A program made the translations under genes and the position numbers. Shown in pieces: positions 43,460-52,326 of a stretch of 64,000 nt of DNA. This DNA comes from Lactiplantibacillus pentosus (GTDB taxonomy: Bacteria; Bacillota; Bacilli; Lactobacillales; Lactobacillaceae): the NCBI RefSeq assembly GCF_003641185.1, contig NZ_CP032757.1:3534001-3598000 (forward strand), given 5' to 3'. Numbering within the stretch: position 1 is the first letter of the stretch; every line of letters begins with the position of its first letter. A model generated the notes under the pieces. It made no database searches and was not told the origin of the DNA. It saw only the letters and a program-made list of their open reading frames with translations.

Positions 43460-44293
43460 TTACGCTTCATTTTTCATCATAGTCGGCGTCACACCGAAAT
43501 ACCGTTTAAATAGTTTACTGAAATAATAGGGATCCTGATAGCCGACCGTTCGTGCGACTGCATTCACACTTAGCCCGCCTTTTTCAAGCAATGTTCGTGC
43601 CTGCTGCAATCGCAACTTCATTAAGTAAGTGCTAGGTGTCTCTCCTTTGACGGCCTTAAAAGTTCGGGATAAATAGGCCGCACTAACATGTAACGTGGCT
43701 GCGACGTCACCCAATGTCAGTTCTTCTTGGTAATGGGCATTCAAATAATAGGTGGTCGCATTAACCAAGGCCGTTTGATCAACATTATTACTCTGGCTTT
43801 GCTTTCCGGCATAATCATTGCTGACCTTATTGTCAGGTAGCGATCGCAATAACCAGCACAGCTGTTCAATCACCATTGTCTGCGTTAATAAATCATGACC
43901 AAAGACGGTTGGCCGCTGGTTTTCGGCGATAATTCGACGAGCATTAGCCATAAATTCTGCGCGATATTCACCTAAGTTAATCAAACTATCCGAAAATGGC
44001 ATATGATTAGGCGGCTGTCCTGGAAGTGCGATATGTCGAAACCCAATATGCAACTGTAAACTTTCAGAATTCGGTGGTTGGGTCTCTTGATGATGGATGC
44101 CGGGATTAAACAGTAGCGCCTGGCCCGCGACAACTCGCCGCCACTGACCCTCCACGTTGTAATCAGAGTAGCCAGTTACCATGATTGACAGCTCCAAAAA
44201 ATCGTGTTGGTGATACACGTAAGTCCCTGGCTGCTGATTTCGAAAAGGAAAAGCATATAAGACTTCCGGTTCAAATGCACTTAGTGACAACAC
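43460..44293 (-). CDS. AraC-family transcriptional regulator
   Basis: 277 residues. N-terminal cupin (YVYHQHDFLELSIMVTGYSD, VVAGQALLFNPGIHHQET) and C-terminal double HTH (LTLGDVAATLHVSAAYLSRT, VNAVARTVGYQDPYYFSKLF, RYFGVTPTMMK). GTG 44293 lies 8 bases after AAGGAGG; the GTG at 44302 overlaps that box. It is encoded just upstream of the GH20 gene in the same direction and divergent from an ABC exporter. It is likely a sugar-responsive activator of GH20 or of the glycan locus; the effector is unknown. Confidence 0.88.
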   Translation of the reverse strand: MLSLSAFEPEVLYAFPFRNQQPGTYVYHQHDFLELSIMVTGYSDYNVEGQWRRVVAGQALLFNPGIHHQETQPPNSESLQLHIGFRHIALPGQPPNHMPFSDSLINLGEYRAEFMANARRIIAENQRPTVFGHDLLTQTMVIEQLCWLLRSLPDNKVSNDYAGKQSQSNNVDQTALVNATTYYLNAHYQEELTLGDVAATLHVSAAYLSRTFKAVKGETPSTYLMKLRLQQARTLLEKGGLSVNAVARTVGYQDPYYFSKLFKRYFGVTPTMMKNEA

Positions 44294-44427
44294 TGCTAGC
44301 ACCTCCTTGCAAAAAAAGACATTAAATCAGTCAAAATAATCTATTTCCTATCAACACAAACATCCGCATAATTAATCTCGTTAAGTCGCCTAGGTTTGAA
44401 TGACATTATTAACGGGAGGGATCATAA

Positions 44428-46185
44428 ATGAATCCATATCAATGGGTCTGGCAATATGCACGTCGAAGTCAACTGCAAATCATCCTTGCCAGTATCCTGA
44501 TCATCATCAATGCAATTGGCGTCGTGGCAGTCCCATTATTAGGCGGAATGCTTGTCGATCTCGTCATTAATCAGCGCCATCTGAAGCTATTATTACCATT
44601 ACTGGCCGCGATGATTGGCATTACTTTAATCCGAACACTGATGCGCTATTGTTATATCATTTTGTGGGAACGCGTCGGCCAAAACTCACTGTTTGCGATC
44701 CGACATGACTTATTTACGAAATTGCAATCATTAGATGATCCATTCTTTAAGTCAGTCAGCAACGGCGACATCATGGCACGTCTAACCGGTGATACGGATG
44801 CGATCCGCCATTTCTTATGCTGGGTCACTTATAACGCTGACGAATGTATTCTGTGGTTTCTGACCGCTGTTGTCGTGATGGGCTGGATCAATTGGCAACT
44901 CATGCTCGCCTTAATTATCCTGACACCGTTCATCGGCTGGCTAACTACCAGGATGAGCAATGAAGCACACGCCGTCTTCTTTAATATCCGTCAGAGTTTT
45001 GCACGTTTAAACGCCATGGTAGAAGAGAATATTTCCGGCAACCGAATCGTACGTGCATTTGCCCGTGAAGACTACGAAATTAACAAGTTTGAACAGCTTA
45101 ATCACGATTACAAAAATAAAAATATGGCTTCAGCGGCAGTTTCAAGACGTTACCTACCCGCACTAGACTTTTTAGCATCCTTGTTAACCGTGATTGTTTT
45201 GCTACTAGGTAGTTTCTTCGTTATCAACCATCAGATGACGCTAGGGGAACTGGTCTCCTTTAATGGTTTCTTGTGGATGCTCAATCAGCCCATGCGGATG
45301 AGTGGCTGGCTAATCAACGATATTCAGCGTTTCTCTGCCGCAACAATTAAAATTCGCGCCATGTTAGCTGCTCAGCCACAAATCACCACTGAAGAAGTCC
45401 CATCCGTCGGCAAGATCCAAGGTACGGTCGAATTCCAGCACGTTGATTTTGCTTTTCCAGATGACCCTAAAAATAATATTTTGACGGACATCACCTTCAA
45501 AGTGACCCCTGGACAAACCTTGGGAATTTTAGGTGAAACGGGATCAGGAAAGACAACGCTGATGAATTTAATTGCTCGTTTTTATGATCCCACAAGTGGG
45601 CGGGTCCTTATTGATGGCCAGGATGTTCGCCAATGGTCGGCACAAACTTTACGTGATCAAATTACGATTGTGACGCAGGATCTCTTTCTGTTCTCGGACT
45701 CGATCACTGATAATATTAACTATGGTAATCACGAGGCCACACTTCCCTTCATCCATCAAATGGCCAATATTGCAGATGCTGATAATTTTATCAATCAGAT
45801 GCCAGAAGGCTATGATACCGTGGTTGGTGAGCGTGGCGTGGGCCTCTCGGGTGGTCAAAAACAACGAATTTCTCTTGCTCGAGCATTGGTTAAAGATCCG
45901 CAAGTCCTAATCTTGGACGATACCACCAGTGCGCTTGACATGGAGACCGAAGCGACCATCCAGCAACGGCTCCAATCGGTGACTCAAAATAAGACGGTCT
46001 TCATCATTGCTTCACGCATCTCATCATTACGCCATGCCGATCAAATTATCGTCCTGCGTCATGGGAAGATTGTGGAGCAGGGTACACATGACACGTTACT
46101 CGAACAAGCCGGATATTACGCCGAAACCTACCAACGACAACTTGGACTGCTTGAAACTGCTAAGGGAGGTGAGGACCATGGCTAA
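44428..46185 (+). CDS. Heterodimeric ABC exporter, subunit 1 (degenerate ATPase site)
   Basis: 585 residues, a fused membrane and ATPase half-transporter. Six membrane helices lie within ~1-310. The ATPase domain (~335-575) has Walker A GETGSGKTTLMN, signature LSGGQKQRISLARAL and Walker B VLILDDTTSALDME, where Asp replaces the catalytic Glu. This asymmetry is known from heterodimeric exporters (BmrCD/LmrCD type). The ATG has GGGAGG upstream. It overlaps the partner gene by 8 bases. The substrate is unknown; drug or lipid-like compounds are usual for the family. Confidence 0.92.
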   Translation: MNPYQWVWQYARRSQLQIILASILIIINAIGVVAVPLLGGMLVDLVINQRHLKLLLPLLAAMIGITLIRTLMRYCYIILWERVGQNSLFAIRHDLFTKLQSLDDPFFKSVSNGDIMARLTGDTDAIRHFLCWVTYNADECILWFLTAVVVMGWINWQLMLALIILTPFIGWLTTRMSNEAHAVFFNIRQSFARLNAMVEENISGNRIVRAFAREDYEINKFEQLNHDYKNKNMASAAVSRRYLPALDFLASLLTVIVLLLGSFFVINHQMTLGELVSFNGFLWMLNQPMRMSGWLINDIQRFSAATIKIRAMLAAQPQITTEEVPSVGKIQGTVEFQHVDFAFPDDPKNNILTDITFKVTPGQTLGILGETGSGKTTLMNLIARFYDPTSGRVLIDGQDVRQWSAQTLRDQITIVTQDLFLFSDSITDNINYGNHEATLPFIHQMANIADADNFINQMPEGYDTVVGERGVGLSGGQKQRISLARALVKDPQVLILDDTTSALDMETEATIQQRLQSVTQNKTVFIIASRISSLRHADQIIVLRHGKIVEQGTHDTLLEQAGYYAETYQRQLGLLETAKGGEDHG

Positions 46186-47968
46186 ACGCAATACGTATAA
46201 CGAAGATGAATCCTTGACCACTCACTTCAACTGGCACGATTACGCCCGATTAGGTCACTATTTGCGTCCCTATCGTTGGCGATTACTCTTAGTGCTATTC
46301 ACCATTGTCATCGGTAATATCGCAGTTGTCTTAGGGCCATTCTTGATGAAGGTCGCGATTGATACCGCAATTCCGAACCGTGATATGGCACTAATCTGGA
46401 CACTTAGCGGCATCTTCTTAGCCAGCCTGTGCATTGCCTTTGCTTGCTTTCGCTACCGTATTTGGGCAATCACTGAAATCGGACAGAATTTGTTGATCGA
46501 TATGCGAACGGATTTATTCACACATCTTCAAGAATTACCGTTTGCTTACTTTGACTCCCGGCCACACGGTAAAATTCTGATTCGAGTCGTTAACTACATC
46601 AACACGTTGAGTGACCTATTAGCCAATGGATTAGTGAATCTGATTTCAGACATTATTTCAGTCATCGTTACGCTGATATTTATGTTCACGATTAGCTGGC
46701 GGCTGACGTTTGATAGTCTGGCACTCATTCCAATACTCATCTTGTGGGCTTACGTGATTCAGAAGAAACAACGCCGGGCTTTTCGCCAATTAAGTAATAA
46801 GCAATCTAACCTTAATGCCTATATTCACGAGAGCATTGCCGGAATCAAGGTCACCCAAGGATTTGCCCAAGAACAGTCTGCGATTCAGCACTTTGATCAG
46901 GTGGCTGATGATAATCGTGACGCGTACATGCAGGCGGTTAAGATTCAATATGCTTTGAGCCCCGGCGTTCAAAATATCTCCACCATGACAACGGCCTTAA
47001 TCTATTTCATCGGAATTCAACAGTTAGGCGTTGTTGTTAGTACCGGGACATTAATCGCGTTTATCGGTTATATTAATAATTTTTGGAATCCAGTTATTAA
47101 TATCGGTAATTTCTACAACGACTTGATTACCGCCACCGCCTATCTTGAGCGTATCTTTGAAACGATGGATGAGCGCCCCCAAATTCAAGATGCGCCGGAT
47201 GCTTTTGCACTACCACCGATTAAGGGCGACGTTCGCTTCAATAACGTCTCATTTCGCTACGATGGCGAGGGTCCTCTGACTTTAAGTGATGTCTCGTTTC
47301 ACGCACAAGCCGGTGAAACGATTGCCTTGGTTGGTCCCACTGGAGCTGGTAAGACAACCATCATCAACTTACTCTCGCGGTTTTACAACGTCACCGCTGG
47401 AACGATCACCATCGACAATATCAACTTGCAACAAGTCACGTTAGATTCGCTACGACAACAGATGGGCGTCATGCAACAGGATACTTTCCTGTTCTCAGGG
47501 ACCATCATGGACAATATTCGTTATGGTCGCTTGGATGCAACGGACGACGAGGTTCAACGAGCTGCTAAAATCGCGCATGCGGATGACTTTATTCGGTCGC
47601 TCCCGTCCGGCTACCAAAGTATGATTCAAGAACATGGTGATAGCCTGTCTGCCGGCCAACGGCAACTGCTTGCTTTTGCACGTGTCCTATTAGCGGATCC
47701 ACGTATTCTCATCTTAGATGAAGCGACTGCCGCTATCGATACGAAGACTGAAGCACTCCTTCAAGCTGGCCTTAACGAACTGCTAAAGGGACGAACCAGC
47801 TTCATTGTTGCCCACCGACTATCTACGATTCAACATGCAGATCAAATCTTAGTCGTTAACCACGGTCAAATCGTTGAGGCCGGACGACATGAACAGTTAA
47901 TGGCACAACACGGCGAATATTATCAATTGTACGAATCACAATACCAAATGCTACAAGCGCAAGACTAA
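46178..47968 (+). CDS. Heterodimeric ABC exporter, subunit 2
   Basis: 596 residues. Six membrane helices (LLLVLFTIVIGNIAVVLGPF first) and an ATPase domain with Walker A GPTGAGKTTIINLL, signature LSAGQRQLLAFARVLL (Ala for the first Gly) and an intact Walker B Glu in ILILDEATAAIDTKTE. Together with subunit 1 this gives one canonical and one degenerate ATP site. ATG 46178 has GGAGGTGAGG upstream; the open frame extends much further upstream inside subunit 1, but that part is not family-like. A strong terminator follows. Confidence 0.93.
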   Translation: MAKRNTYNEDESLTTHFNWHDYARLGHYLRPYRWRLLLVLFTIVIGNIAVVLGPFLMKVAIDTAIPNRDMALIWTLSGIFLASLCIAFACFRYRIWAITEIGQNLLIDMRTDLFTHLQELPFAYFDSRPHGKILIRVVNYINTLSDLLANGLVNLISDIISVIVTLIFMFTISWRLTFDSLALIPILILWAYVIQKKQRRAFRQLSNKQSNLNAYIHESIAGIKVTQGFAQEQSAIQHFDQVADDNRDAYMQAVKIQYALSPGVQNISTMTTALIYFIGIQQLGVVVSTGTLIAFIGYINNFWNPVINIGNFYNDLITATAYLERIFETMDERPQIQDAPDAFALPPIKGDVRFNNVSFRYDGEGPLTLSDVSFHAQAGETIALVGPTGAGKTTIINLLSRFYNVTAGTITIDNINLQQVTLDSLRQQMGVMQQDTFLFSGTIMDNIRYGRLDATDDEVQRAAKIAHADDFIRSLPSGYQSMIQEHGDSLSAGQRQLLAFARVLLADPRILILDEATAAIDTKTEALLQAGLNELLKGRTSFIVAHRLSTIQHADQILVVNHGQIVEAGRHEQLMAQHGEYYQLYESQYQMLQAQD

Positions 47969-47980
47969 TGCACTTAGACG

Positions 47981-48020
47981 ACAACCACTCATGAGTATTA
48001 TTTAATGAGTGGTTGTTTTT
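47981..48020 (+). terminator. Terminator of the ABC exporter operon
   Basis: A 12-bp stem (47981-47992 with 48005-48016) followed by TTTTT, 12 bases after the stop codon. Confidence 0.9.
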
Positions 48021-48176
48021 CTGTCGTTAAAAATAAATTGTCCATTGCTGGAACCATTAATTTTATGATTTCCTATCCGTCAGTTAGTTCTTATCAGTCA
48101 TAAATTGACCATTCTGACCAACTTCACGTCAAAAAGATATAATTTGTGCACATCTTGATATAGTTTCTCCCTAGGA

Positions 48177-48198
48177 ATATATCATGTAAGCGGTTAAA
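48177..48198. promoter_or_regulatory. Candidate GntR operator 4 fused to a cre-like box before the GntR-2 gene
   Basis: ATATATCAT (48177-48185) shares its last T with the cre-like TGTAAGCGGTTAAA (48185-48198). A possible TATAAT -10 lies at 48138-48143. The same operator/cre pairing is found at the GH20 gene. Confidence 0.6.
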
Positions 48199-48266
48199 AT
48201 TACACTGAAGTTAGCCGATTTATCCCAAAAGTTGTTGGTGGGACTATACCAAGTGGAGGTGAGCTC

Positions 48267-49316
48267 TTGGCTAAATACGAAATTTTATTTAAACAATTAC
48301 GGATGGCCATCCTTCGCGGCGAATATGCGCCTAATGACCGCCTGCCAAGTGAAAACGCCATTGCCATCAAACATGGTGTGAGTCGAATCACCTCCAAGCG
48401 AGCGTTAAATGAATTAGCAGCCGCCGACTTGGTTTATCGCGTTCGAGGTGGCGGGACCTTCGTCAAACCACACAAAAGCACCACTCAGCGCCAAATTTTA
48501 CTCGTACTACCTTTTCCTGAAACGACTGCCTTTGGCGACTACCAAAGTGGTATTAAGGCGACCCTGACCGGAACAACTTGGCAATTAAAATTAATGGCGA
48601 ATGAAGCATTTCTTCAACTCGACTTGACGCAATTGGCTGATCAGTACGCAGGAATTATCTACTACCCTCAGAATCTCGCTACTGAATTACCGGTACTGAT
48701 GACTTTATCGGCACAAAAAATGCCACTAGTCGTCCTGGATAAGACCCCCGCAGCACTCGCGGTTCCAAGTGTGACTAGTGACAATGTTGCTGGGGGCCGA
48801 ATCGCTTGTGAACACCTTCAAAATCGAGGGCACCAGCGAATTGCGTTCTTACCTGAATCTCCATTCTGGCAGACTTTTACCGGCACTGTGAGTGATCGCT
48901 TTTTAGGCTATTTTAACTGCTTAAAATTGACCGCCAATGATACTGGGCTCCCCTTGCGATGGGCCCAAGCATTACAAGCTTGCACTAATCCCATGCAACT
49001 GCACGCCTATATTCAGGCACAAGGCATCACGGGACTCATTGCTGAGAATGATGTGGTGGCATTGCGCGCTCTACAGCAGTTGCAGCAAATCGATCATGGG
49101 ATCGGGACATCACTGGCGCTAGTTGGTTTTGACAATCTGCCGGCAGCGGCCAGAAATCACCCGGCACTGACCACCGTGGTTCAAGACTTTGGGATGATTG
49201 GGGCCAAAGCTGTCGAAGCCTTACTCGACCAGATCAATAATCCCAAGCATTGTTTTGATCGCCAAATTGTCGTCAGCGTCAAACTCATGGTTCGCGAATC
49301 CACCAATACACATTAA
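48267..49316 (+). CDS. GntR/LacI-type (AraR-like) regulator 2
   Basis: 349 residues, a clear paralogue of the regulator at 25072: KYEILFKQLRMAILRGEYAP, HGVSRITSKRALNELAAADL in the winged helix, then ILLVLPFPETTAFGDYQSGI, SVTSDNVAGGRIACEHLQNR and LVGFDNLPAAARNHPALTTV in the sensor domain. The start is TTG at 48267, with GGAGGT 6 bases upstream. The recognition helix SRITSKRAL is identical to that of regulator 1, so both probably bind the same operator. It is followed after 31 bases by a PucR-like regulator. Confidence 0.9.
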   Translation: MAKYEILFKQLRMAILRGEYAPNDRLPSENAIAIKHGVSRITSKRALNELAAADLVYRVRGGGTFVKPHKSTTQRQILLVLPFPETTAFGDYQSGIKATLTGTTWQLKLMANEAFLQLDLTQLADQYAGIIYYPQNLATELPVLMTLSAQKMPLVVLDKTPAALAVPSVTSDNVAGGRIACEHLQNRGHQRIAFLPESPFWQTFTGTVSDRFLGYFNCLKLTANDTGLPLRWAQALQACTNPMQLHAYIQAQGITGLIAENDVVALRALQQLQQIDHGIGTSLALVGFDNLPAAARNHPALTTVVQDFGMIGAKAVEALLDQINNPKHCFDRQIVVSVKLMVRESTNTH

Positions 49317-49347
49317 TGACTCAAATCTTTATCAGGGAGGCCCTTTT

Positions 49348-50193
49348 ATGAATACACAGCAATTACTCAAAATTTATCCGCAAGCAACCGTTTCTCCCCT
49401 CCCATCAATGGCAAAAAATGTGGTCTGCATTACTATTAATAACGGTAAATATGTCTGTATTGATACGACTAACCTAAATCAACGTGAACTGTCATTGCTA
49501 GAATTATTGACACAAACTAAACCGCAGCCAACTGTTGAAGATAATTGGTCAGAATTTTTAATGGGCCAGCGTACTACGGCTCCTCACACGATAGCCAAAA
49601 GCCTGCAACTCTTACATTTTCGTGTCCGCTTTACCGATCAACATACGAACCGGTCTCAGTGGCTACACGCCTTAGCCGATACATTCGAGCATGTGCTACA
49701 TCAGGCCTTTACAACCTCTAATACGGGTTATCTTATCCTTGCTGAGCCCCAGACGGATACCAAAAATGACCTAACCAGCTTACTTGCGCTAATTGACAAC
49801 GATTTTTATACCAATACCCATCTGTTTATTGGTAGTATCCATACGGACAGTCATGATTTACCAGCCGCATTTACACTAGAACAACAGTTATTTACACGTA
49901 ATCAACAAGACACCATTGTGACGTTAAGCGCCAGTTTATTGCCATTCTTAGCCAAGCAGCATCGCCCGGAACTTGAAGTTTTATGTCGTAATTTATGTTT
50001 AGATACCGATACTCAGCAGTTGATCAGTGCACTCTATCATACCCAAGGCAATGTCCGTCAAGCGGCTAGCCAATTATTTATCCACCGTAACACCCTGCTT
50101 TACCGCATCGAAAAATTCGAACGGTGCAGCGGTCTTAACCTTAAAAACATGGACGATCTGGTTTATTGTTACTTACTCACGCTTGCAAACTAA
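49348..50193 (+). CDS. PucR/CdaR-like transcriptional regulator
   Basis: 281 residues. The C-terminal helix-turn-helix (YHTQGNVRQAASQLFIHRNT, LLYRIEKFERCSGLNL, DLVYCYLLTL) is the PucR/CdaR-type HTH_30. The N-terminal ~200 residues are not recognised beyond that. The ATG has AGGGAGG upstream. It is in an operon with GntR-2 and convergent with an orphan PTS operon, which it may regulate. The effector is unknown. Confidence 0.82.
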   Translation: MNTQQLLKIYPQATVSPLPSMAKNVVCITINNGKYVCIDTTNLNQRELSLLELLTQTKPQPTVEDNWSEFLMGQRTTAPHTIAKSLQLLHFRVRFTDQHTNRSQWLHALADTFEHVLHQAFTTSNTGYLILAEPQTDTKNDLTSLLALIDNDFYTNTHLFIGSIHTDSHDLPAAFTLEQQLFTRNQQDTIVTLSASLLPFLAKQHRPELEVLCRNLCLDTDTQQLISALYHTQGNVRQAASQLFIHRNTLLYRIEKFERCSGLNLKNMDDLVYCYLLTLAN

Positions 50194-50251
50194 TGAGGTA
50201 TCGAGAAGCTACCATCAGCATGTTTTGAAGTATTGTGATTTTTAGCGTTCA

Positions 50252-50599
50252 CTATTTTGAACGGCCTGCTTTTTGATCCCGCTTTTCAAAGATTGTTATG
50301 ATCTTTTGAGTTAAGTTATACTCACTCATAATGCTCATTAGTGTGTCCTGGGCATGAGTGAATAAAACTGAGTATTCGACAGCGTCACCTTCAGCTTCAC
50401 CCTGTAATTTTTGAGTTTGTAGGCGATGCGCAATGAGTAATTTGTCATTTGCCTTCTCCATATTGGCTCGTGCTAAATCATAATCGGCATCACCGATATT
50501 ATCCAACGCTTCAGCAATAAATACACGCGCATCGCCCGCGTTGATGATGATTTCCATCGTGCTCTTTGCAGCTTCGTCTCTAGTTTCTTCCTCGTTCAT
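50252..50599 (-). CDS. PTS lactose/cellobiose family subunit IIA
   Basis: 115 residues. STMEIIINAGDARVFIAEAL, LLIAHRLQTQKLQGEAEG and the phospho-histidine region LFTHAQDTLM fit EIIA of the lactose/cellobiose family. ATG 50599 has AAGGGA upstream; the ATG five codons earlier coincides with that box. It is the last gene of the EIIB-EIIC-EIIA unit and is cytoplasmic. Confidence 0.92.
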   Translation of the reverse strand: MNEEETRDEAAKSTMEIIINAGDARVFIAEALDNIGDADYDLARANMEKANDKLLIAHRLQTQKLQGEAEGDAVEYSVLFTHAQDTLMSIMSEYNLTQKIITIFEKRDQKAGRSK

Positions 50600-50625
50600 A
50601 GTATTTCCCTTCATTTTTTAAAATT

Positions 50626-51864
50626 TTAGCCGTTCGCCGCTTCTTCTTTAGCAATCTGCCCATCGTAAACTTTGAAGAATGGGAACCAAATAACCCAAGA
50701 AACGATAAAAATAAGAACGACTAGGATGATCGCTCCCACGGACGGGCTAACTAACCACGTTGAGACTGGAAATGGAATGTACCAGAGCTGCATCAACGCT
50801 TTAGGTATCGTCGCTAATCCGGCCTTCAATCCGATCCAAGTCATGATTGGAATGACGATTCCATTAATCCATAGCGGGATCATCAAGTATGGATTCCACA
50901 CAATAATCCCGAAAACGACGGGTTCATTAATATTGAACAGTGATGGGACAACGCTGGCCTTACTCAGTGCTTTTAGTCGTTGCGACTTTGCTAAAAACAG
51001 CATCATTAACACGAGCGGCATTGTACAGCCAATACCACCGATCCAAGTCCAGCCGCTATAAATTACTTCACTTGTGAAAACATGCGTTGCAGATTTACCG
51101 GCAGCAATCGCAGCTGTATTAGCAGCAATACCACCAAGCATCAATGGTTGCATAATCGGCGCAAGCACCCACCCCGAGATCCCCATGGAATAAATAAAAC
51201 AATAGATAAATAGAATTAACGTAAAACCATAAATCGTCTCAACGCCATTTGCTAGTGGTGAGAATACTGCTTGGATCATGTGATACATGTTGAAGTGACA
51301 AACATCAACTAAGATCCAGCCAATCGCAATAATCACGCCGATCGGTAACATCGAATCAAACCACGCCGTTACAAAATCCGGTATGACGCTATCTTCACCG
51401 AAAAATGAAAAGCGCCCAAACACTTCTAAAACAACACTGACAAAGATTGCGACACTAATCGCGACAAACATCCCTCCAGCACCAAATTCGCTGAATTGAA
51501 AGGAAATTACCGTGCCTGATGGGGTAAACGTCGGATTTAGTAACATCATAAATAGTGCCACTGACGTCAAACCAGCAATCATCCGTTGCTTGTTCAACTT
51601 TTTGTCGGTGAGATAGTTAAACGGCACCAAAAATGCAATAAAGATTGATAATAATCCGAATGTAAAATTGCTAATCGGCGTAAAATTCGGCCACCATTTC
51701 CAAAAATTGCCTGGAATATTAAGTAAACTAACGATCGAACCCACTAAAATAAAGGGTAAAACCTCTAGAACTGACTTCTTCAATGTGACAATCCACTGAT
51801 TATTCCCAACAATTTGCGCTTTGGGTGCAAATTTATTATTGAGAAAATCCATAAACTTATTCAT
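50626..51864 (-). CDS. PTS cellobiose-type subunit IIC
   Basis: 412 residues with about ten membrane segments (VLEVLPFILVGSIVSLLNIP first). SVVPSLFNINEPVVFGIIVW, LNPYLMIP-like (WNPYLMIPLWING) and the end WVIWFPFFKVYDGQI are characteristic of the CelB/LicC family. It imports a beta-diglycoside as phosphate ester. No phospho-beta-glycosidase gene lies in the operon, so the substrate is open. GGAGTG precedes the ATG. Confidence 0.93.
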   Translation of the reverse strand: MNKFMDFLNNKFAPKAQIVGNNQWIVTLKKSVLEVLPFILVGSIVSLLNIPGNFWKWWPNFTPISNFTFGLLSIFIAFLVPFNYLTDKKLNKQRMIAGLTSVALFMMLLNPTFTPSGTVISFQFSEFGAGGMFVAISVAIFVSVVLEVFGRFSFFGEDSVIPDFVTAWFDSMLPIGVIIAIGWILVDVCHFNMYHMIQAVFSPLANGVETIYGFTLILFIYCFIYSMGISGWVLAPIMQPLMLGGIAANTAAIAAGKSATHVFTSEVIYSGWTWIGGIGCTMPLVLMMLFLAKSQRLKALSKASVVPSLFNINEPVVFGIIVWNPYLMIPLWINGIVIPIMTWIGLKAGLATIPKALMQLWYIPFPVSTWLVSPSVGAIILVVLIFIVSWVIWFPFFKVYDGQIAKEEAANG

Positions 51865-51901
51865 TTAGTACACTCCAATAATCGAATTTCATCAGCACAC
51901 C

Positions 51902-52210
51902 TTATTGACCGAGTTCCGCACGTAAATGTGCAATTGCGCCCTGGCCATCTAGAATGGCATAGTAATCGGGCCGCATTAAAATCACAACGACATTCTCGGG
52001 TACCCGTGATTTAATCGCATTAAACTCCGCCTTCAGATGTGGGCCAACCATTAGCGCATCAATTTCGTCTGCGTAGTCACTAAGCTCTGCTTCACTGCGC
52101 GCTTTAATCTTGTAATCCAAGCCTTCCTTTTTCACTGCTTTACGCATATTTGCGGCCATAAATCCGGAAGAAGCCCCGGAGCCACAAATTAATAAAATAT
52201 TTTTCGCCAT
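51902..52210 (-). CDS. PTS lactose/cellobiose family subunit IIB
   Basis: 102 residues, usual for CelA/LicB. The phosphocysteine loop ILLICGSGASSGFMA is at the start, and LMVGPHLKAEF and YYAILDGQ follow. ATG 52210 has GGGGGTAATT upstream; the open frame before it has no support. It is the first gene of the PTS operon, 37 bases before EIIC. Confidence 0.93.
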   Translation of the reverse strand: MAKNILLICGSGASSGFMAANMRKAVKKEGLDYKIKARSEAELSDYADEIDALMVGPHLKAEFNAIKSRVPENVVVILMRPDYYAILDGQGAIAHLRAELGQ

Positions 52211-52264
52211 AATAATTACCCCCAAATAATTGTTCATTTACTTCTGAAACTAGCCGGTCTAAAT

Positions 52265-52299
52265 AAAAAATCAGTTTGGCAACGTCAAACTGATTTTTT
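52265..52299 (-). terminator. Terminator after the PAP2 gene
   Basis: A 14-bp perfect stem (52265-52278 with 52286-52299) with A6/T6 ends. It separates the PAP2 gene from the PTS operon; the PTS promoter must lie in the 54 bases that follow, where I see only weak boxes. Confidence 0.88.
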
Positions 52300-52326
52300 G
52301 TTTGATGATTAAAATCCAGACGAGCG

